Shown here piece by piece: positions 6,076 through 9,585 of a DNA stretch of 9,585 nucleotides. The notes below the pieces were generated by a model. It was not told where the DNA came from and did no database searches. It worked only from the letters and a program-made list of their open reading frames with translations. The position numbers and the translations under genes were made by a program. The stretch is taken from NCBI GenBank assembly GCA_031285085.1, contig JAITWW010000136.1, forward strand, positions 1 through 9,585, read 5' to 3'. How positions within the stretch are numbered: position 1 is the stretch's first letter; each line of letters starts with the position of its first letter. Source of the DNA: Candidatus Methanofilum arcanum (lineage in GTDB: Archaea > Halobacteriota > Methanomicrobia > Methanomicrobiales > Methanospirillaceae).

Positions 6076-6644
6076 TTCCACATTCCAATCTTATACTTCT
6101 GTGCAGTTTCCAGTGCATCGATATAATCTTGTTTTCTATCAAATGTCTCAGCAATATACACACGAGCATATCCTTCCTCTATGAGCACCTGATTGAAATC
6201 TCTTCCATCACTGGTAACATACCCAAGCACACGATCATAGCGATCTCTTTCTCCAGCCGCTGGATCATATGAGATAGTCACCGTATCATAAAGCAACTGT
6301 TCAGTTGTGAAATCTTTTGCTTTTTTTGCCCACTCTGCAAGATGATCTTGACTTAGTGAGCCATACTCTCTTGCACTGTTCTGCGATGCATCCATCTCAG
6401 GAGTGTCAATTCCAATAAGGCGAATCCGTTCTCTTGTCTTATCTGAAAGCTCAACAGTAATAGTATCTCCATCACCCACGTGGGTAACTTTTCCTTCAAA
6501 AAGAAATACTGATGAGTCGCTGGAGAGTAATTCTACTGAACTCTCATGAAAGTCGAAATAGCCAAGACAACCAGCAGTTGTAATGCACGATACCAGTGCA
6601 AGGCATAATAACAGATATAAAACTATTTTATTCATACTATACAT
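6069..6644 (-). CDS. Secreted/lipoprotein thermonuclease (SNase family)
   Basis: A staphylococcal-nuclease-type enzyme expected to cut DNA and RNA at the cell surface with calcium. The 191-aa product has a short positive start, a hydrophobic segment at about 7-24 and a lipobox-like TTAGCLG with Cys26. LVSC at Cys20 is a second possible site. Membrane anchoring is therefore likelier than free release. The SNase domain covers about 48-190. Its metal and catalytic residues match S. aureus nuclease by motif: Asp60 in GDGDTI, Arg75, Asp80 and Glu83 in RLIGIDTPE, and Arg138 in DRYDRVLGYV. The conserved FNQVLIEEGYARVY at 150-163 and the MWNE end are also present. The start is ATG 6644; ATG 6635 in the same frame is an alternative, and neither has a Shine-Dalgarno sequence. 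It converges on the methyltransferase gene. Likely roles are nutrient scavenging or breakdown of foreign DNA. Confidence 0.9.
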   Translation of the reverse strand: MYSMNKIVLYLLLCLALVSCITTAGCLGYFDFHESSVELLSSDSSVFLFEGKVTHVGDGDTITVELSDKTRERIRLIGIDTPEMDASQNSAREYGSLSQDHLAEWAKKAKDFTTEQLLYDTVTISYDPAAGERDRYDRVLGYVTSDGRDFNQVLIEEGYARVYIAETFDRKQDYIDALETAQKYKIGMWNE

Positions 6645-6805
6645 TTCCCGATTATAACATCTTATTCTCTTTTCAATGTTCTTTTCTCTAAGACGAAGCG
6701 TGCATTATGGATGTGGCAACCTCTTCTTTGATTGGTGAAACATTCAAGAAAGCCCTATCTCTTCCTCACTCCAATCCTCACCATGTTGATGAATGCAGCC
6801 TCTCC

Positions 6806-6829
6806 CCTTCCGGCTCGCACTGCCGAAGG
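6806..6829 (+). other. Hairpin in the divergent gap
   Basis: CCTT (6806-6809) pairs with AAGG (6826-6829), and CGGC (6811-6814) pairs with GCCG (6822-6825). One C (6810) is bulged and the loop is seven bases. This eight-pair GC-rich stem sits in a locally GC-rich island about 130 bases before the 168-aa gene. It may be part of a small RNA or the remnant of an older gene. Only the pairing is seen. Confidence 0.35.
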
Positions 6830-6902
6830 TATGAGTTTGTAATACACACCACCCATTTGCCGTACATCAACACTCATGTTTTGTATGAATGACTGTTTCT
6901 GC

Positions 6903-6955
6903 TGTGACACGAAACATACCGATATCACAACTGTTTTGTCACACAAGAAACATAC
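6903..6955. promoter_or_regulatory. Repeat cluster just upstream of the 168-aa gene
   Basis: TGTGACA at 6903-6909 and TGTCACA at 6937-6943 are exact inverted copies 27 bases apart. Interleaved with them, GAAACATAC repeats directly at 6911-6919 and 6947-6955, a 36-base step. The cluster ends seven bases before the ATG at 6962. The arrangement resembles paired binding sites on a promoter, and the gene has no Shine-Dalgarno sequence, so a leaderless transcript starting close by is possible. I see no convincing TATA box within it. Confidence 0.3.
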
Positions 6956-6961
6956 GTAATC

Positions 6962-7468
6962 ATGATGCTAGAAACAAATGAGTACGTGCAAGTGCTGCAG
7001 GGCCTCTATCATAAAAGCCTTGTACTGGAAGATACATCTTTATTTCACCAAGTATTAGGGTTTTATCATCTTGATGCATTGTCACGGCTTGATTATTCTA
7101 TATCTGTCCTTGCCTACAATACCAGTTCGCCAAAAGTGCTTCTTTCACATGACACCATACGCAGACGCCTTGATGAAGCAAAGACAGATCTCTATGTACG
7201 TTACCCTCAGTTCATGGCCTGGCTTGAAGAAGCACATCCTAACATCTATGAAATATTTCCTTTGTTCATCCAAAATATCTATTCCGAGGCACATCCTGCA
7301 TCGTATCGAAGCTTTCGCATTGTTTTAGATCCTGAAAGCAAGCTCCCAATGCCTGCACGATATTTCAGAATTATGATAGAAGAGATGTTTGATCCACAGT
7401 ACCTGAACATGATGTACAAAGGATCAAAAGCGGCAAAACTCTTTGATGAGTACGTAAACATGCAGTAA
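6962..7468 (+). CDS. Hypothetical protein, 168 aa, family not recognised
   Basis: I do not recognise this protein. The 168-aa product has no cysteine, no signal peptide and no membrane segment. It is rich in Leu, Tyr, Phe and Met and looks mostly helical. Visible stretches are FHQVLGFYHLDALSRLDYSI at 28-47, RRRLDEAKTDLYVRYPQF at 67-84, IYEIFPLFIQNIYSE near 95-109 and a Met-rich end (YFRIMIEEMFDPQYLNMMY, 134-152). Two adjacent ATG codons (6962 and 6965) could start it; neither has a Shine-Dalgarno sequence. Codon use resembles the neighbours, and the frame is open over its whole length with no competing gene, which supports real coding. It precedes aglB on the same strand by 50 bases, so co-transcription is possible. 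A link to N-glycosylation would be guesswork. Confidence 0.75.
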   Translation: MMLETNEYVQVLQGLYHKSLVLEDTSLFHQVLGFYHLDALSRLDYSISVLAYNTSSPKVLLSHDTIRRRLDEAKTDLYVRYPQFMAWLEEAHPNIYEIFPLFIQNIYSEAHPASYRSFRIVLDPESKLPMPARYFRIMIEEMFDPQYLNMMYKGSKAAKLFDEYVNMQ

Positions 7469-7504
7469 GATGTTTTTATGAAAACATCGATATTAGTACA
7501 TATC
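7469..7504 (+). other. Two abutting hairpins between the 168-aa gene and aglB
   Basis: Directly after the TAA of the 168-aa gene, GATGTTTT (7469-7476) and AAAACATC (7481-7488) form a perfect eight-pair stem with a TATG loop. The very next base begins a second inverted repeat, GATAT (7489-7493) and ATATC (7500-7504), around six bases. The first could be a transcript end or processing site for the upstream gene. The second lies five bases before the aglB Shine-Dalgarno sequence and could act as an operator or as local mRNA structure. Pairing is direct observation; function is open. Confidence 0.4.
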
Positions 7505-7518
7505 TATCAGGAGATCTC

Positions 7519-9585
7519 ATGAGCCACCAGATTACACGACATTTCTCTTTGTGTATTGTAGCTATACTGATTCTTTTATCAGCACTCTGCTTGTATGTTC
7601 GAATAACTCCAATATTTTTAGGAAACACAGATGTCATATCTTTTCTTGCACTAGATGATCCAATCTACAACCTTCGTCAGATTGAACAGATGTCTATGCA
7701 GTTCCCTCATTATAACTGGTTTGAGGCATTAACGAGTTATCCTACAGGAACTATCATCCATTGGGGCCCATTGTTTACCATGATCTGCACAAGCCTTGTT
7801 CTTTTGATGGGGGCTACAACGCGTCCTGAGATTGTTTCAATAGCTTTGTTTGTACCACCCATAATGGCAGCCTGTCTGGTTCCGGTCTCATATGCCATTG
7901 GAAAAAAACTATTGGACTGGAAGGCAGGTCTTATTGCAGCGCTATTTATGGCGCTTATTCCTGGACAGCACTATGCTCGTTCATTTTATGGATATCTTGA
8001 TCACCACACTGCTGAGACTCTGTTCAGTGCTCTGTTTTGTCTGTGCTATATCCTTGCACTGTGGAGCTCTCGTGATAAGAAGATCGAACTTCGGCAACTT
8101 TCGACATGGAAACCTCCAGTACTATACGGCCTGATCTGTGGATTTGCATACTTCTTGGGTTATGCAAATATGCCCACTATGATTCTGTTTGGTCTCATCA
8201 CATCAATATTTACCTTGCTCTGGTTTATTGCTGAGAGATTGATGAAAAACGATGGACTCTATCTTGCCATTCTGAATACCGTGACTTTTGGTGTCTCTAT
8301 TCTTGGAAGCATCATTGTTGGATTTCCAGAAAGTGGACTGGCATTGAGTAGCTACACCATCATGCAGCCCCTTGTTATGGCAACAATTATTGTTTCGAGC
8401 TGGGCGTTGTTTTTTCTCTCATACTATCTTCAAAAGAAAAGCATACTGCATTATATCGGCTCTATCGTGGCATTTGGTGCTGTTGGTGCTGTTTTATCTT
8501 TCCTCCTCTTACCTTCACTTTTCAATAGCATAGTTGGAAATGCGCGCGTTTTTTTCTCTCAGGGAGGACTTTGGGTCACCATCATGGAAGCACGTCCCTG
8601 GACAGTTGCTGATGCATGGGGTACATTTTCATACTCACTATTTTTCTTCATATTTGGATTGCTTGTCTGCTTGTTCTTTCTTTATCGCACAAAGCATCCA
8701 ATCTACAGCTTTACTTTCATCTGGTCGGTTCTCATTCTCTTTGCAACCTTTTCGCAGATTCGATATGAGTATTATCTGGCAGTCCCTATCTCGGTTCAAT
8801 CTGGACTGTTCTTTGGCTTTCTCCTAAATACTACCCTTGAAACAATTCAGGAGAACGGAGGACTCAAACGAGCCCTGACGAAAACAAAAAGAAACTCATC
8901 CAAACAGGTGAAATCAGCCTTACTGCTCCTTAGCCTTGTTATATTTGGAATAGCTGGTGGAGTGTTTATCTATAACTCTTATGCCATGGAAAGCAGGGTT
9001 AGCCCCCTCAACTTGAATCTAGATTGGAGGCTTTCACTGATGTGGATGGAAGAAAATACTCCTGATCCTGGTATCGATTATTATATGAGATATGATGGAA
9101 GCGATTGGGCAAATCTTCGACCAGCCGAATCATATGGTGTCCTCTCATGGTGGGACTATGGGCACATGATTCAGTACTTTGCAAAGCGTCCATCTGTTGC
9201 AAATCCATTCCAACAAGGAGTTCATTATGCAGCACCATTCTTTACAACTGGCTCTGAGGACCGTGCCAGAGAAATTCTGGATGCAACGAACACCAAATAT
9301 GTTATCACCGATGCAGAGATGGCTACTGTTAAGTTTTGGGCAATGGCAACATGGGAGGCAACATTTGATAGCACCGCAATTGGATTAGATGGATATCAGC
9401 GTACCTATTTCCTTGCAAGCCCAGATAACAAAACGTCATATCTTCAGTTCTCGCTCTATGAAGATCCCTTCTATCACTCGATGACGTCACGTTTGCATCT
9501 ATTTGATGGTTCCTACGTTCCTGTGGATAATTCTCGATACGTTGAGTTTACCGAGCAAAATGGAGCGAGAGTTGTGACATTTGCT
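7519..9585 (+). CDS. aglB: Dolichyl-phosphate/diphosphate oligosaccharyltransferase AglB (3' partial)
   Basis: The STT3-family membrane enzyme that moves a lipid-linked glycan to Asn in N-X-S/T sequons on the outer face of the membrane. The ATG at 7519 has AGGAG (7509-7513) five bases upstream. The 689 codons seen are open to the right edge with no stop; family length suggests roughly 100-250 residues are missing. A first helix at about 9-29 leads into an outer loop with Asp47 in LDDPIYNLRQIE and the hallmark YPTGTIIHWGP. The second acidic motif is Asp161-His-His163 in YLDHHTAE, and the external-loop TIxE motif is T354-I-M-E357 in TIMEARP. About a dozen helices precede the soluble domain from about residue 505, which carries the catalytic-site signature WWDYG at 544-548. 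As I recall, Asp47, Asp161 and His163 have the same numbers as the metal ligands of Archaeoglobus fulgidus AglB. The targets would include S-layer or sheath proteins. Confidence 0.93.
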   Translation, partial: MSHQITRHFSLCIVAILILLSALCLYVRITPIFLGNTDVISFLALDDPIYNLRQIEQMSMQFPHYNWFEALTSYPTGTIIHWGPLFTMICTSLVLLMGATTRPEIVSIALFVPPIMAACLVPVSYAIGKKLLDWKAGLIAALFMALIPGQHYARSFYGYLDHHTAETLFSALFCLCYILALWSSRDKKIELRQLSTWKPPVLYGLICGFAYFLGYANMPTMILFGLITSIFTLLWFIAERLMKNDGLYLAILNTVTFGVSILGSIIVGFPESGLALSSYTIMQPLVMATIIVSSWALFFLSYYLQKKSILHYIGSIVAFGAVGAVLSFLLLPSLFNSIVGNARVFFSQGGLWVTIMEARPWTVADAWGTFSYSLFFFIFGLLVCLFFLYRTKHPIYSFTFIWSVLILFATFSQIRYEYYLAVPISVQSGLFFGFLLNTTLETIQENGGLKRALTKTKRNSSKQVKSALLLLSLVIFGIAGGVFIYNSYAMESRVSPLNLNLDWRLSLMWMEENTPDPGIDYYMRYDGSDWANLRPAESYGVLSWWDYGHMIQYFAKRPSVANPFQQGVHYAAPFFTTGSEDRAREILDATNTKYVITDAEMATVKFWAMATWEATFDSTAIGLDGYQRTYFLASPDNKTSYLQFSLYEDPFYHSMTSRLHLFDGSYVPVDNSRYVEFTEQNGARVVTFA

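Larger units (their letters stand above)
6645..6961. other. Gap between divergent genes with weak ORFs and repeats
   Basis: This 317-bp gap separates the nuclease (minus) from the 168-aa gene (plus). Two overlapping frames exist: plus 6707-6892 (61 aa) and minus 6755-6946 (63 aa). Neither has a Shine-Dalgarno sequence or a family I recognise, and they cannot both be coding over 6755-6892. The minus frame has the more protein-like middle (VYYKLIPSAVRAGRG). Positions 6775-6830 are GC-richer than the flanks and contain a hairpin at 6806-6829. The last 60 bases carry an inverted repeat (TGTGACA 6903-6909, TGTCACA 6937-6943) and a direct repeat (GAAACATAC 6911-6919 and 6947-6955). TTATAA at 6652-6657 is the only TATA-like word, and it lies too close to the nuclease start to be its promoter in a standard arrangement. 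Confidence 0.5.

Noticed and set aside
6707..6892. 61-aa plus-strand frame as a gene.
   Set aside because: No Shine-Dalgarno sequence, rare codons and His/Ser-rich sequence in its second half, no known family, and conflict with a minus-strand frame; kept only as part of the gap entry.
8534..8827. 97-aa plus-strand frame within aglB.
   Set aside because: It lies in another frame of the intact aglB coding sequence, which continues without interruption; a shadow frame and not a frameshift.

Overview
The window is archaeal chromosomal DNA, most likely from a methanogen of the class Methanomicrobia. The main markers are a MfnA-type tyrosine/aspartate decarboxylase (methanofuran or beta-alanine synthesis), a Dph2-type diphthamide enzyme, an archaeal-subfamily hypoxanthine phosphoribosyltransferase, a METTL5-like adenine methyltransferase and an AglB oligosaccharyltransferase. 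Base composition is moderate to low GC. A member of Methanomicrobiales (perhaps Methanospirillum-like) is plausible, but that is an impression and not a proof.

Layout. Positions 1-485 hold no convincing gene. They contain several hairpins, an AT-rich stretch of degenerate direct repeats and, just before the first gene, a GC-rich leader with a 10-bp stem-loop, a 29-codon upstream ORF and a perfect 9+9 bp dyad. From 486 to 6023 five plus-strand genes are packed almost without gaps: ppsA, mfnA, hpt, dph2 and a METTL5-like methyltransferase. Spacings are 0, 26, 1 and 12 nt. A minus-strand secreted, lipoprotein-like staphylococcal-type nuclease (6069-6644) converges on this cluster. A 317-bp gap without a convincing gene (6645-6961) follows. 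After it come a 168-aa protein I do not recognise (6962-7468) and, 50 bp later, aglB (from 7519), which runs off the right edge after 689 codons.

How the genes fit together. The five-gene cluster is housekeeping. PpsA makes phosphoenolpyruvate for gluconeogenesis from pyruvate. MfnA supplies a decarboxylated amino acid for methanofuran or coenzyme A. Hpt salvages purines. Dph2 and the METTL5-like enzyme both modify the translation machinery (elongation factor 2 and probably 16S rRNA). Translation initiation differs along the cluster: dph2, the methyltransferase and aglB have clear Shine-Dalgarno sequences. ppsA, mfnA, hpt and the 168-aa gene do not, which fits leaderless or coupled starts. 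The right end concerns the cell surface: a surface-anchored nuclease and protein N-glycosylation.

I see no CRISPR array, rRNA, tRNA, insertion sequence or defence system. The signals most worth a second look are in the untranslated DNA: the ppsA leader, the hairpin at 112-138, a 14-base word shared by two gene-end gaps, the repeat-bearing gap at 6645-6961 and the tandem hairpins between the unknown gene and aglB.
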